From assembly GCF_041154505.1 (NCBI RefSeq), contig NZ_AP028672.1:310001-374000 (forward strand): a stretch of DNA of 64,000 nucleotides, read 5' to 3'. Origin of the DNA: Acidovorax sp. A79. GTDB lineage: Bacteria > Pseudomonadota > Gammaproteobacteria > Burkholderiales > Burkholderiaceae_C. The notes below the pieces were generated by a model, which was given only the letters and a program-made list of their open reading frames with translations, was not told the origin of the DNA and made no database searches. Position 1 is the stretch's first letter; every line of letters begins with the position of its first letter. A program made the position numbers and the translations under genes. Shown here piece after piece: positions 34,897 to 43,647 of the stretch.

Positions 34897-35853
34897 TCAG
34901 CGCATCAGGTCCAGCATCAGCGAGATCCGGGCCTTCAGGGGCGGCAGCCCGCCGGAATCAGGCAGCACGTCACCAGGCTTGGGCAGCACCCGCCCCTCGG
35001 CGCAGCGCGTGGACCGGACCACCCGCACGCCCACCTCCTGCGCGCGCAGCAATGCGGCTTCCAGAAGGTGGTGGATGGTGCCGTTGCCGGTGCATGCCAC
35101 CACCAGCCCCTGGACGCCGTCACGCACCAGCGCATCCACCATGGCGCCCGTGGCGCCCGCGTGGCTCATGATCACCTCCACGCGGGGCCAGGCCGCTGCA
35201 TTTGCTATATTTTGCAGAGCACCCCACGCATGCTTGGCGGGCGGTATCGGCCAATCCTGCGCAAGGCGAATGGCGCCCTCCTCCACCCACCCCAAAGGCC
35301 CGGCCTCGCCCGAACTGAGCGCATGGACACGGTACGGATGCACCTTCTGGACCTGCTGTGCGCCGTGGACCTCGCCAGCGGCCACTGCGAGCACGCCGCG
35401 GGCACCCGCAGCCACCGCGACCGCCACGGCATCCAGGAGATTTTGCGGCCCGTCGGGCGTGAGCGCCGTGGCCGGGCGCATGGCGCAGGTCAGCACCACG
35501 GGTTTCAGCCGGGTATCCAGCACCTGGTTCAGGAACCAGGCCGTCTCCTCCAGCGTATCGGTGCCGTGGGTGATGACCACCCCGCGCACGGAAGCATCCT
35601 GGAGGTGGTGGGCGCAGCGCAGCGCCAGGGCCTGCCACACCCCGCCATCCATGTCCTTGCTGTCGATCTGAGCCACCTGCTCCGCCACGAGCATGCCACC
35701 GGCCGCCTCCTGCAATCCGGGGACCGCTGCCAGCAGCTGCTCCACCCCGACCTGCGCGGCGGTGTACCCGATGTTGTCACCCGCCTGTGCCGACGTGCCG
35801 GCAATGGTTCCTCCAGTGCCCAAAACCACAATTTTTTGCCCACTCACTTGCAT
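34897..35853 (-). CDS. L-asparaginase
   Basis: 318 residues without a signal peptide, so a cytoplasmic enzyme hydrolysing asparagine to aspartate and ammonia. Catalytic motifs: GTGGTIAGT (Thr16) near the N-terminus and VVITHGTDTLEETAWFL (Thr98, Asp99), then PRVEVIMSHAGATG. The annotated ATG at 35853 sits only 1 nt after GGAG. A GTG two codons on (35847) would have a 7-nt spacing and is a likelier start. Its promoter must lie in the same short gap as lexA, which contains two LexA boxes, so SOS control of this gene is possible. Confidence 0.92.
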   Translation of the reverse strand: MQVSGQKIVVLGTGGTIAGTSAQAGDNIGYTAAQVGVEQLLAAVPGLQEAAGGMLVAEQVAQIDSKDMDGGVWQALALRCAHHLQDASVRGVVITHGTDTLEETAWFLNQVLDTRLKPVVLTCAMRPATALTPDGPQNLLDAVAVAVAAGARGVLAVAAGEVHGAQQVQKVHPYRVHALSSGEAGPLGWVEEGAIRLAQDWPIPPAKHAWGALQNIANAAAWPRVEVIMSHAGATGAMVDALVRDGVQGLVVACTGNGTIHHLLEAALLRAQEVGVRVVRSTRCAEGRVLPKPGDVLPDSGGLPPLKARISLMLDLMR

Positions 35854-35864
35854 ACTCCGAAAAA

Positions 35865-35880
35865 CTGGTGAAAAATACAG
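35865..35880 (+). promoter_or_regulatory. LexA box 1 (upstream of lexA)
   Basis: CTGGTGAAAAATACAG fits CTG-N10-CAG, the LexA operator form. It lies 57 bp before the lexA ATG. Confidence 0.85.
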
Positions 35881-35883
35881 TTA

Positions 35884-35899
35884 CTGGATTAAAAAACAG
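35884..35899 (+). promoter_or_regulatory. LexA box 2 (upstream of lexA)
   Basis: CTGGATTAAAAAACAG fits CTG-N10-CAG, offset 19 bp (about two helical turns) from box 1, as expected for autoregulated lexA. Confidence 0.88.
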
Positions 35900-35936
35900 T
35901 TGTCCTTCACTGTAGCCGCCTCCACCGGAAACCACC

Positions 35937-36611
35937 ATGCTCGACAACCCGAAACTCACGGCCCGCCAGCAACAGATCCTGGACCTCATCCAGACCGCCA
36001 TTGCACGCACAGGGGCGCCTCCCACCCGCGCCGAAATCGCGGCTGAACTGGGCTTCAAGTCGGCCAATGCGGCAGAAGAACATCTGCAGGCCCTCGCACG
36101 CAAGGGCGTGATCGAACTGGTGAGCGGCACATCGCGGGGCATCCGGTTGCGCAGCGACACGCTGCGCTCCATCAATGCAGCGCGCGGCAGCCAGTTCCAC
36201 CTGCCCATTCCCGGGCTCTCCCAGCTGGTCCTGCCCCTGGTGGGGCGGGTGGCGGCGGGTTCGCCCATTCTCGCGCAGGAACACGTCGACCAGACCTACA
36301 GCGTGGAAAACAGCCTGTTCCAGCACAAGCCCGACTACCTGCTCAAGGTGCGTGGCATGTCCATGCGCGATGCCGGCATCATGGACGGCGACCTGCTGGC
36401 CGTGCAGTCCACCCGCGAGGCGCGCAACGGCCAGATCATCGTGGCCCGCCTGGGAGACGACGTGACGGTCAAGCGCCTGCGGCGCACCGCCACGGCCATC
36501 GAGTTGCTGCCTGAAAACCCGGACTACCCGGTCATCGTGGTACAGCCTGGCGAACCTTTCGAAATCGAAGGTCTCGCGGTAGGCCTCATTCGCAACACCA
36601 TGCTGATGTAG
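35937..36611 (+). CDS. lexA: LexA repressor
   Basis: 224 residues. SOS repressor/autoprotease. The N-terminal winged helix (1-70) contains [20 protein letters not shown]. The cleavage bond is Ala107-Gly108 in GRVAAGSP; the protease dyad is Ser142 in RGMSMRDAG and Lys179 in [10 protein letters not shown]. The C-terminal half is complete. Two tandem CTG-N10-CAG operators lie in the 80-bp gap to the divergent asparaginase gene, so autoregulation is directly supported. Confidence 0.97.
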   Translation: MLDNPKLTARQQQILDLIQTAIARTGAPPTRAEIAAELGFKSANAAEEHLQALARKGVIELVSGTSRGIRLRSDTLRSINAARGSQFHLPIPGLSQLVLPLVGRVAAGSPILAQEHVDQTYSVENSLFQHKPDYLLKVRGMSMRDAGIMDGDLLAVQSTREARNGQIIVARLGDDVTVKRLRRTATAIELLPENPDYPVIVVQPGEPFEIEGLAVGLIRNTMLM

Positions 36612-36755
36612 CCGGTCCCGGCTGCTGGTCCATTCACTACCGCATTGCAGGTGGCGGGCGTTTGGTGTGCCGGGCAAACCGGCACGCCAGCCCTGCGGTG
36701 CGGGTTCAATTTGCAATCCTGCCTATGTCCAACCCCCGACCTTCGGAGTTTTCAC

Positions 36756-37265
36756 ATGGGAATTGCCTTGATCACCTTTTCCACCTTGTCCATGCCGCTG
36801 CGCTCGCTGACGCGCTGGTTTCACTCGACCGCCGCGCTCGCGGTGCCGTCTGCGGCAGGTTCGCCCCCACCCCGTTCCCACCATGATGACACGGACCGCA
36901 GCGACGGCCGGGGCACGGCCGGCTCCAGGAGCATCCACCGCCCGCAGGGTCTCCCTGGCCCACGTCCGCTGCGCGGCAACTGGCCCTTCACGGTCAACAC
37001 GCCCCAGACGCCCCCCGCCGAAGGCCCCGGGCGGCAGGCCGGCACCCGCAGAGCACCGCCCGCGATGCCGGTACCGCCCGCAGGAAGCCGCAGCGCCTGC
37101 GCCGCGCCGCGGCCCACCGATGGATCGGGCCGCCGGACCGCCAAGGTCTTGCGCAGGATCTCAGCCCCCGGCACGGGCCGGCTGGTGATCGCCGGCAGGA
37201 TGGCCGACGTGTGCGCGGAACTGGACCGCATGGTGGCCTGCGAGGGAGCCCTGCAGGCCTCTTGA
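36756..37265 (+). CDS. Hypothetical protein with low-complexity middle
   Basis: 169 residues, with CGGAG 7 nt before the ATG at 36756. The start MGIALITFSTLSMPLRSLTR is amphipathic. The middle (about 40-140) is Pro/Arg/Gly-rich and looks disordered. The end RLVIAGRMADVCAELDRMVA then CEGALQAS is the only ordered-looking part and could be a short helical domain. I recognise no family. Position 145 bp after lexA suggests its own promoter. Base composition at codon positions fits coding, but function cannot be stated. Confidence 0.5.
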   Translation: MGIALITFSTLSMPLRSLTRWFHSTAALAVPSAAGSPPPRSHHDDTDRSDGRGTAGSRSIHRPQGLPGPRPLRGNWPFTVNTPQTPPAEGPGRQAGTRRAPPAMPVPPAGSRSACAAPRPTDGSGRRTAKVLRRISAPGTGRLVIAGRMADVCAELDRMVACEGALQAS

Positions 37266-37528
37266 GACCAAGATACTTCCTTCATCACGGGCCAACGGCG
37301 CCAACGGCACGGTCCTCGTTGGCGTGTGGCGTTCCTTCTCGAAAGAGATGGATCTGCGGGCGTGAGAAAAACGGCCGGGGAGCGATGGCACGGCCCCGCC
37401 ACGTCCTGCCATGGGCGGCAGCGTTTTGCGGGATGCGCCAACACTCCGTCACCAAAAGCCCCGTACTTTGATGCCCCAGGACGGCGGCCCGGTGAATGCC
37501 GGTGGCGCCACCAAGGCACAATATCGGG

Positions 37529-38536
37529 ATGAACATTGTGATTCTCGACGACTACCAGGACGCAGTCCGCAAGCTGCACTGCGCATCCCGGCTCGACGCG
37601 TACACCGCCAAGGTCTACACCAATACCGTCAAAGGACTTGGGCAGCTTTCTGTCCGCCTGAAGGATGCCGACATCATCGTTCTGGTGCGGGAGCGCACAC
37701 AGATCACGCGCCAACTGGTGGAAAAGCTTCCCCGCCTCAAACTGATCGCGCAAACCGGCAAGATCGGCAGTCACATCGACGTGACGGCGTGCACGGAGCG
37801 GGGCATTGCCGTGGCCGAGGGCATAGGGTCCCCGGTGGCCCCGGCCGAACTGACCTGGGCCCTCGTGATGGCAGCCATGCGCAGGCTGCCGCAGTACATC
37901 GCCAACCTCAAGCACGGCGCCTGGCAGCAGTCGGGGCTGAAGACCGCATCCATGCCCGCCAACTTCGGCCTTGGCAACGTGCTGCGCGGCAAAACGCTGG
38001 GCATTTGGGGATATGGCCGCATCGGACAGCTCGTGGCTGGCTACGGACGCGCTTTCGGCATGAACGTGCGTATCTGGGGCCGCGAGGCGTCCCGCGCCCA
38101 GGCCTTGACGGACGGCTACCAGGCCGCGACCACGCGCGAGGAGTTCTTCTCGCAGTGTGACGTGATCTCGCTGCACCTGCGCCTCAACGATGAAACGCGC
38201 GGCATCGTCTCGCTGGAAGACCTGTCTTGCATGAAGCCCACCTCCCTTCTCGTCAACACGTCGCGGGCCGAATTGATCGAGCCCGACGCGCTGATCGCAG
38301 CGTTGAACCGGGGCCGTCCCGGCATGGCGGCGGTCGATGTGTTCGAGAGCGAACCCATCCTTCAGGGCCACGCCTTGCTGCGGCTGGAGAATTGCATCTG
38401 CACGCCCCACATTGGCTATGTCGAGCAGGACAGCTATGAGCTGTACTTTGGCGCGGCATTCGACAACGTGGTGAATTTCATCAAGGGCACACCCACCAAT
38501 ATCGTGAATCCAGGCTCGCTTCAGGTAAGGCGCTAG
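37529..38536 (+). CDS. D-2-hydroxyacid dehydrogenase family protein
   Basis: 335 residues with a SerA/PdxB-like fold. The N-terminal substrate half starts MNIVILDDYQDAVRKLHCAS. The NAD-binding motif is KTLGIWGYGRIGQLVAGYGR (about 154-173). The catalytic Arg lies in LLVNTSRAELIEP, Glu in AAVDVFESEP and His in CTPHIGYVEQ. Start ATG at 37529; an in-frame start at 37496 lacks better support. Its substrate (2-hydroxyacid or 2-oxoacid) cannot be inferred from neighbours, because it stands alone with its own terminator. Confidence 0.9.
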   Translation: MNIVILDDYQDAVRKLHCASRLDAYTAKVYTNTVKGLGQLSVRLKDADIIVLVRERTQITRQLVEKLPRLKLIAQTGKIGSHIDVTACTERGIAVAEGIGSPVAPAELTWALVMAAMRRLPQYIANLKHGAWQQSGLKTASMPANFGLGNVLRGKTLGIWGYGRIGQLVAGYGRAFGMNVRIWGREASRAQALTDGYQAATTREEFFSQCDVISLHLRLNDETRGIVSLEDLSCMKPTSLLVNTSRAELIEPDALIAALNRGRPGMAAVDVFESEPILQGHALLRLENCICTPHIGYVEQDSYELYFGAAFDNVVNFIKGTPTNIVNPGSLQVRR

Positions 38537-38587
38537 CCAGCAGGCCAACAACCGGGCCGCTTGCGCCATCGGCGGGGCGGGCGCCCA

Positions 38588-38620
38588 ATAAAAAAGGCTT
38601 CCCGAGGGAAGCCTTTTTTG
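38588..38620. terminator. Bidirectional Rho-independent terminator
   Basis: AAAAAAGGCTTCCC-GAGGGAAGCCTTTTTT between the converging dehydrogenase and binding-protein genes, symmetrical with A- and T-runs. Confidence 0.92.
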
Positions 38621-38668
38621 AGCCCTGCAGGGCACAGGGGCCCTGCAGCGCGGTACCGCGCTGACTAA

Positions 38669-39796
38669 TTACAGCGGGGTCTTCTTGCCGTCCTTGTAGA
38701 CGTACAGGGTGATGGCGGGGTTCTTCATTTCGCCGTTGGGTTCGAAGGCGATGGTGGAGGTCACGCCCTTGAAGCTGGCCTTGGCCAGTTCGTTCACGTA
38801 CACCTTGGGGTCCACGGAGTTGGCACGCTTCATGGCGTCCACCAGCAGGAACGTGGCGTCATAGGTGTAGGGGCTGTACACCTGGAACTGGTTGGGGTAC
38901 TTGGCGTCGTACTTGGCCTTCCAGGCCGTGCCGCCAGGCATCTTGGCCAGCGAAGAACCGCCTTCGGCGCAGATCACGTTGCCCAGGGTCTTGGCACCGG
39001 CGGCCAGCTTGGCGATTTCCGACGTACAGACGCCATCACCACCAAAGTACTTCACGTTGCCCATGCCCAGCTGTTCCATCTGGCGCAGCATGGGGCCGGC
39101 TTGTGGGTCCATGCCGCCGTAGAACACGGCATCAGGGTTCTTGGACTTGATGGCGGTCAGGATGGCCATGAAGTCGGTGGCCTTGTCGGTCGTGAACTGC
39201 TCGTCCACCACCTTCATGCCCTTGGCCGTGGCCGTCTTCTTGAACACGTCTGCCACGCCTTGGCCGTAAGCGGTACGGTCGTCGATGATGGCAACGGTCT
39301 TGAGCTTGAGCGTGTCGACCGCGTAGAAAGCCAGGCCAGCGCCCAGGGCGTTGTCGTTGGCGATGATGCGGAAGGTGGTCTTGTAGCCTGGCTTGGTCAG
39401 GTTAGGGTTGGTCGCAGCGCCCGTCACCATCGGAATGCCGCAGTCGTTGTAGACCTTGGATGCGGGGATGGTGGTACCGGAGTTGAGGTGACCGACAACG
39501 CCTGCGACCTTGGAGTCGCACAGCTTCTGTGCAGCGGCCGTGCCCTGCTTTGGATCGGCTGCATCGTCTTCGGCCTGCAGCTCGAACTTGATCTTCTTGC
39601 CGCCGATGGTGACGCCTTGAGCGTTCAGCTCTTCAATGGCCATGCGGGCGCCATTTTCGTTGTCCTTGCCGTAGTGGGCTTGGGCACCGGAAACCGGAGC
39701 CACGTGGCCGATCTTGACCACCTGCTCTTGTGCAGAGGCCACACCAGCAGCAGCCGCGATAGCAGCAACCACGGTCAGTTTCAACTTCAATTGCAT
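38669..39796 (-). CDS. Branched-chain amino-acid-type ABC substrate-binding protein
   Basis: 375 residues. A Sec signal (MQLKLKLTVVAAIAAAAGVA, SA) starts at ATG 39796 with GGAG 6 nt upstream. The mature LivK/LivJ-type domain has VVKIGHVAPVSGAQAHYGKD, NENGARMAIEELNAQG, VVGHLNSGTTIPASKVYND, IANDNALGAGLAFYAVD and FYGGMDPQAGPMLRQME. It delivers Leu/Ile/Val or related solutes to a Liv permease not encoded in this window. The gene is monocistronic here, with a terminator 50 bp downstream and 130 bp of upstream space. Confidence 0.95.
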   Translation of the reverse strand: MQLKLKLTVVAAIAAAAGVASAQEQVVKIGHVAPVSGAQAHYGKDNENGARMAIEELNAQGVTIGGKKIKFELQAEDDAADPKQGTAAAQKLCDSKVAGVVGHLNSGTTIPASKVYNDCGIPMVTGAATNPNLTKPGYKTTFRIIANDNALGAGLAFYAVDTLKLKTVAIIDDRTAYGQGVADVFKKTATAKGMKVVDEQFTTDKATDFMAILTAIKSKNPDAVFYGGMDPQAGPMLRQMEQLGMGNVKYFGGDGVCTSEIAKLAAGAKTLGNVICAEGGSSLAKMPGGTAWKAKYDAKYPNQFQVYSPYTYDATFLLVDAMKRANSVDPKVYVNELAKASFKGVTSTIAFEPNGEMKNPAITLYVYKDGKKTPL

Positions 39797-39926
39797 ATCA
39801 ATCTCCAGTAAAGATAAACGCTGAGAATATTCTTGTGTCTCAACGCAGGCGAACATATCGCAATTTACGGGCCAGATCATTAGGGAACACGATTAAAAGC
39901 GAGAGAAACCACAGGGGAATACCCTG

Positions 39927-40499
39927 TCATCCCTTTGGCACCGAGGGCGTCCCGCTGGCCAGCTCATCCGCCACCGCCTCGTACACAGCGTGCCGGACCA
40001 CCGATTCAATCTCTTCGCGCAGCCGTGGCAGCACCGATCGTGTCTGCTCCTGCACCACCGTGGCGATCGCTTCGCGCAAACGTTGATCCAGCACAACGTC
40101 CACGCGCTGCATGACCCTGTGCACCATATATTCCTCCATGCCCTCCGGCAATGGTCGGGTCAGCGCAACCGGACTCACGGCCCCCACGGACACGGGCGGC
40201 GCCACGGTGCCCGCTGCCGGAGCATTGCGGGCCGGCGCGGGAACGATGCCCGGCGGGGCGGCGGGCCTTGGCGGGACCACGGCGGGCCGATGGGCACCGG
40301 ACACGAAGGAACCCTGCGGCTGCGCCGCCTGGTGCACGGCGTTCGCCACCGGCCGCGTCTCGGGCAGCATGGAGGGATGCATGACCGTGGTGCGCGATGG
40401 TGCAGCGGCCGCGGCCTGCGATGGGGCGGAATCCGGCGCCCGCACCACTTCGGTGAGGGTGGGGACAAAGCGCGGAGGCGTCTTGGGGGGCAGCGCCAT
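39927..40499 (-). CDS. DUF2486-type hypothetical protein
   Basis: 190 residues. The N-terminus MALPPKTPPRFVPTLTEVVR is followed by an Ala/Pro-rich disordered middle (about 25-120). The helical end MEEYMVHRVMQRVDVVLDQR, then LREAIATVVQEQTRSVLPRL and IESVVRHAVYEAVADEL, is amphipathic, as in DUF2486 proteins. It overlaps the holC stop by 1 nt (TGATG), so it is translated with holC. A pairing with holC is typical for betaproteobacteria. Function unknown; it may bind a partner through the C-terminal helices. Confidence 0.8.
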   Translation of the reverse strand: MALPPKTPPRFVPTLTEVVRAPDSAPSQAAAAAPSRTTVMHPSMLPETRPVANAVHQAAQPQGSFVSGAHRPAVVPPRPAAPPGIVPAPARNAPAAGTVAPPVSVGAVSPVALTRPLPEGMEEYMVHRVMQRVDVVLDQRLREAIATVVQEQTRSVLPRLREEIESVVRHAVYEAVADELASGTPSVPKG

Positions 40500-40933
40500 C
40501 AGCCGGCTTTCAGCACCAGGTCGTGGCGGGTGATCTCATACCCGCGCGAGGCATAGTGGCGCCAGCGCGACCTCGCCTCGCCGCGATCGGCCTCATCCTG
40601 CGCGCTCACCACCTCGACCAGGCGATCAAACCGGCCAAACCCTTCCGGCACTTCGGCGTGCAGGTTCAACAGCACCTCGTGGTGCGCGGCGGAACGCGCG
40701 TCGGCCGTCAGCAGCACGGGCGATGCATGGACCAGTTCTTCGTCGGCACCGCCCAGGCAATGGGCCACAAAATCCTGCGGCGCCAGCACCCAGAGCATGC
40801 GGTCCAGCACCGCCAGCGTCTCGGCCGGTGCTGCAATCACCAGCCGTGCACCGCTGCGCTGCACCTTGCGCGCAAAGCGGCATGCATAGGCCAGCTTGTC
40901 CGGCGCATTGAAGTGAAACGCGACCTCGGTCAT
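40499..40933 (-). CDS. holC: DNA polymerase III chi subunit
   Basis: 144 residues. Clamp-loader accessory protein that contacts SSB. MTEVAFHFNAPDKLAYACRF, ARKVQRSGARLVIAAP, LAVLDRMLWVLAPQDFVAHC, PVLLTADARSAAHHEVLLNL and FDRLVEVVSAQDEADRGEAR are the HolC pattern. It starts 7 bp after pepA's stop, an arrangement (pepA-holC) shared with enterics, and overlaps the DUF2486 gene. Confidence 0.93.
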   Translation of the reverse strand: MTEVAFHFNAPDKLAYACRFARKVQRSGARLVIAAPAETLAVLDRMLWVLAPQDFVAHCLGGADEELVHASPVLLTADARSAAHHEVLLNLHAEVPEGFGRFDRLVEVVSAQDEADRGEARSRWRHYASRGYEITRHDLVLKAG

Positions 40934-40940
40934 GGCGAGA

Positions 40941-42470
40941 TCAGCCGAGCTTGGCGCGCGGTGCCTTCACCGTCGCCGGCCTGGGGGAGGCCGCGCGCGC
41001 GGCCGAAGAGGCCTTGGAGGCGGGCTTGGTGTTGGCCGCCTGCCCCAGAAGGTAATGCACCAGCAGCCCGACCGGCCGCCCCGTGGCCCCCTTGGCGGCC
41101 CCACCCTTCCAGGCCGTCCCCGCGATATCCAGATGGGCCCAGGGCAGGTCACCCACATATTTCTGCAGGAACTTGGCCGCGGTGATGGAACCGCCCGCGC
41201 GGCCCGCCACGTTCCCCATGTCCGCGAAATTGCTTTTGAGGCCATCCGCGTAATCGTCGTCCAGCGGCATGCGCCAGCAGGGGTCCTGCGCGGACTCCCC
41301 GGCCTCCTGCAGCGCGGCTGCGAGGGAATCGTTGTTGGCAAACAGCCCGCTGCGCACGCCACCCAGCGCAATCACGCACGCGCCGGTCAACGTGGCGATG
41401 TCCACCACGGCGGCGGGCTTGAAGCGGGACGCATAGGTGAGCGCATCACAGAGCACCAGCCGGCCTTCGGCGTCGGTGTTGAGGATCTCGATGGTCTGGC
41501 CGCTCATGCTCGTGACCACGTCGCCGGGCTTGACAGCACGGCCGTCGGGCATGTTCTCGCAGGCGGGGATCAGCCCCACCACGTTGATGGCGGGTTGCAG
41601 CTCGCCCAGCGCGCGGAACGTTCCCAGCACGCTGGCGGCGCCGCACATGTCGAACTTCATCTCGTCCATCTCCGGCGCGGGCTTGATCGAGATGCCCCCC
41701 GTGTCGAACGTGATGCCCTTGCCCACCAGCACGACAGGCGCCTGGTCCTTGGCCGCGCCGCTGTAGCGCAGCTCGATGAACCGCAAAGGCTCCTCGGACC
41801 CCCTCGCCACGGCGAGGAAGGCGCCCATTCCCAGGCGGGCCACCTCGGCCGGGCCATGGACCTTGCACTGGATGCGGGGCAGCTTGGCCAGTGTCTTGGC
41901 CGCATCGGCGAGCAGGCTGGGCGTGGCGTGGTTGGCGGGGCGGTTGCCCCATTCCCGCGCGAACTCGACCCCGGCGACCAGTGCCACGCCGGCATCGAAA
42001 TCCTCGCGCACCTCGGGGACGCTGTGCACACCCACCACGCAACGGTTCAGGCTGCGCGCCTCCACCTTTGTCTTGGTGGTCGTATAGACGTAGCTCGCTT
42101 CGGCCACGGCCTGCACGGCGGCACTGACGGCCGCTGGCTGCGCAGCACCCGCAAAACAGAGCGCCACCCGCTTGGTCTGCGGCGCCTTGATGGCCGATCC
42201 CACCGCCTGCAGGGCCTGGCGCGTGGCGCGGGCCGCGCCGTCGCCCTGCCCGACCAGCACCACCCGGCGGGCCGCAACGGCAGGCACCTGGTACAGCTGC
42301 AGGTGCTTGCCTGCCTTGGTGGACAGATCTCCGTTCTTGAGCGCCAGCGCCGCCAGGGCAGACAGCGCATCCTTGCCGGGCTTGAAGCCCTCGGGAAGCA
42401 GGACGACCAGCAGGTCGCATTTTTCCGAAGCTGCCGCAGCAAGGTCAAGGGTCTTGAGATCAAAGTTCAT
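40941..42470 (-). CDS. pepA: Leucyl aminopeptidase (PepA)
   Basis: 509 residues. Cytosolic M17 metallopeptidase; in enterics also a DNA-binding protein in site-specific recombination. The two-metal site is visible in [20 protein letters not shown] and [20 protein letters not shown], with [16 protein letters not shown] following. The ATG at 42470 has AAGGAAAA upstream. After the usual end ([15 protein letters not shown]) it has an extra tail of about 30 residues, rich in Ala, Lys, Pro and Ser ([20 protein letters not shown]...), which E. coli PepA does not have. It is divergent from lptF across a gap containing a long inverted repeat. Confidence 0.95.
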   Translation of the reverse strand: MNFDLKTLDLAAAASEKCDLLVVLLPEGFKPGKDALSALAALALKNGDLSTKAGKHLQLYQVPAVAARRVVLVGQGDGAARATRQALQAVGSAIKAPQTKRVALCFAGAAQPAAVSAAVQAVAEASYVYTTTKTKVEARSLNRCVVGVHSVPEVREDFDAGVALVAGVEFAREWGNRPANHATPSLLADAAKTLAKLPRIQCKVHGPAEVARLGMGAFLAVARGSEEPLRFIELRYSGAAKDQAPVVLVGKGITFDTGGISIKPAPEMDEMKFDMCGAASVLGTFRALGELQPAINVVGLIPACENMPDGRAVKPGDVVTSMSGQTIEILNTDAEGRLVLCDALTYASRFKPAAVVDIATLTGACVIALGGVRSGLFANNDSLAAALQEAGESAQDPCWRMPLDDDYADGLKSNFADMGNVAGRAGGSITAAKFLQKYVGDLPWAHLDIAGTAWKGGAAKGATGRPVGLLVHYLLGQAANTKPASKASSAARAASPRPATVKAPRAKLG

Positions 42471-42488
42471 AATCGGTGTTTTCCTTTT

Positions 42489-42536
42489 GAGCGTGCTATG
42501 CACTTTGACATGCACGCAAAAGTGCATAGCGCGCTC
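42489..42536. promoter_or_regulatory. Long inverted repeat in the pepA/lptF divergent promoter region
   Basis: 18-bp arms at 42489-42506 (GAGCGTGCTATGCACTTT) and 42519-42536 (AAAGTGCATAGCGCGCTC), complementary except for one position, around a 12-nt loop that itself contains ATGCAC. The right arm ends 7 bp before the lptF ATG. It could be an operator for a dimeric regulator, or an mRNA hairpin covering the lptF ribosome-binding region. Confidence 0.6.
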
Positions 42537-42543
42537 CTCGCCA

Positions 42544-43647
42544 ATGTTATTCGATTCATCCATCCGCAAGGAGCTGGCGCGCAGCTTCGGTGCGACCCTC
42601 GTGGTGCTGGTGACCGTGGTCATGACCATGATGCTCATCCGCACCCTGGGCCAGGCATCGCGGGGCAGCGTGAGCCCTTCCGATGTCATGCTGGTCATGG
42701 GGTTCACGGTGCTGGGCCAGTTGCCCACCATCCTGAGCCTGAGCCTCTTCATCGCCGTGGTCGGGACGCTGTCGCGCATGTACCGAGACAGTGAAATGGT
42801 CATCTGGTTCGCCAGCGGCCGCGGCCTGGTCAGCCTGCTGCGGCCCTTGCTGCGTTTTGCCTGGCCGGTGATGGTCATCATCGCCGTGCTGTCGCTGCTG
42901 GTCTGGCCCTGGGCCAATTCCCAGATCCAGGAACTCAAGACGCGCTATGAACAGCGCAGCGACATCGACCGCATCGCACCCGGCGAGTTCCAGGAATCCT
43001 CCAATGGCAGCCGGGTGTTCTTCATCGACAAGGACAGCCCGGATACCCAGGCCGGCAACAACATCTTCATCGCCGCCACCGACGGTGCCCGCGAATCCGT
43101 CACCTCCGCGCGCAGCGCCCGGCTGGAGACACGGGGCGGCGAGCGCATGGCCGTGCTGAGCGAGGGCCAGCGGCTGGAGACCTCACGCGACAAACCCGGC
43201 GTGAAAATCAGCGAGTTCGTCGAATACGGCACCCGCATTGGCTCCGCGCCCGCGGGCTCGGCCGAAGAGCTCTCCGTCAAGACCCGCGCCACGCACGAGC
43301 TGCTCATGCAGCCCCTGCCCGCCTACAGGGCCGAGCTGGGCTGGCGCCTGGGGCTGGCGCTGGCGGCGCTCAACTTCGTGGTGCTGGGGCTGGCCGTGGC
43401 CAGCGTCAACCCGCGCGCCGCGCGCAGCACCAGCCTGGTGTTCGCGCTCTTTGCCTTCATCGTGTACTACAACCTCATGACGCTGGGGCAAAGCTGGGTG
43501 GGCGCGGGCCGGCTCGGCCTGGTGAGCTTCATGGTGCTGCTGCACGGCGGCATGCTGCTCATGTCGCTGCTGGTACTGGCCGCGCGCCACAACCACTGGA
43601 CGCTGCGGCGGCTTTGGCAGCCCACGCCGCCAGGGAGCCCCGCATGA
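42544..43647 (+). CDS. lptF: LPS export ABC transporter permease LptF
   Basis: 367 residues, YjgP/YjgQ family. Inner-membrane half of the LptB2FG machine that extracts lipopolysaccharide. It starts [20 protein letters not shown]. Membrane helices lie at about 16-36, 59-80 and 102-125, a periplasmic beta-jellyroll (about 130-265) contains [20 protein letters not shown], and three helices follow from about 280. No obvious Shine-Dalgarno precedes the ATG; the long inverted repeat occupies that place. The lptG start overlaps its stop by 4 nt. Confidence 0.93.
   Translation: MLFDSSIRKELARSFGATLVVLVTVVMTMMLIRTLGQASRGSVSPSDVMLVMGFTVLGQLPTILSLSLFIAVVGTLSRMYRDSEMVIWFASGRGLVSLLRPLLRFAWPVMVIIAVLSLLVWPWANSQIQELKTRYEQRSDIDRIAPGEFQESSNGSRVFFIDKDSPDTQAGNNIFIAATDGARESVTSARSARLETRGGERMAVLSEGQRLETSRDKPGVKISEFVEYGTRIGSAPAGSAEELSVKTRATHELLMQPLPAYRAELGWRLGLALAALNFVVLGLAVASVNPRAARSTSLVFALFAFIVYYNLMTLGQSWVGAGRLGLVSFMVLLHGGMLLMSLLVLAARHNHWTLRRLWQPTPPGSPA

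Noticed and set aside
35195..35225. Family A repeat copy within the asparaginase gene (TTTGCTATATTTTGC)
   Set aside because: Only the AT-rich part resembles the repeat; the AGCGCT arms are absent.
36821..38635. 600-codon minus-strand frame opposite the 2-hydroxyacid dehydrogenase
   Set aside because: The dehydrogenase on the plus strand has all catalytic motifs; the antisense frame has none.
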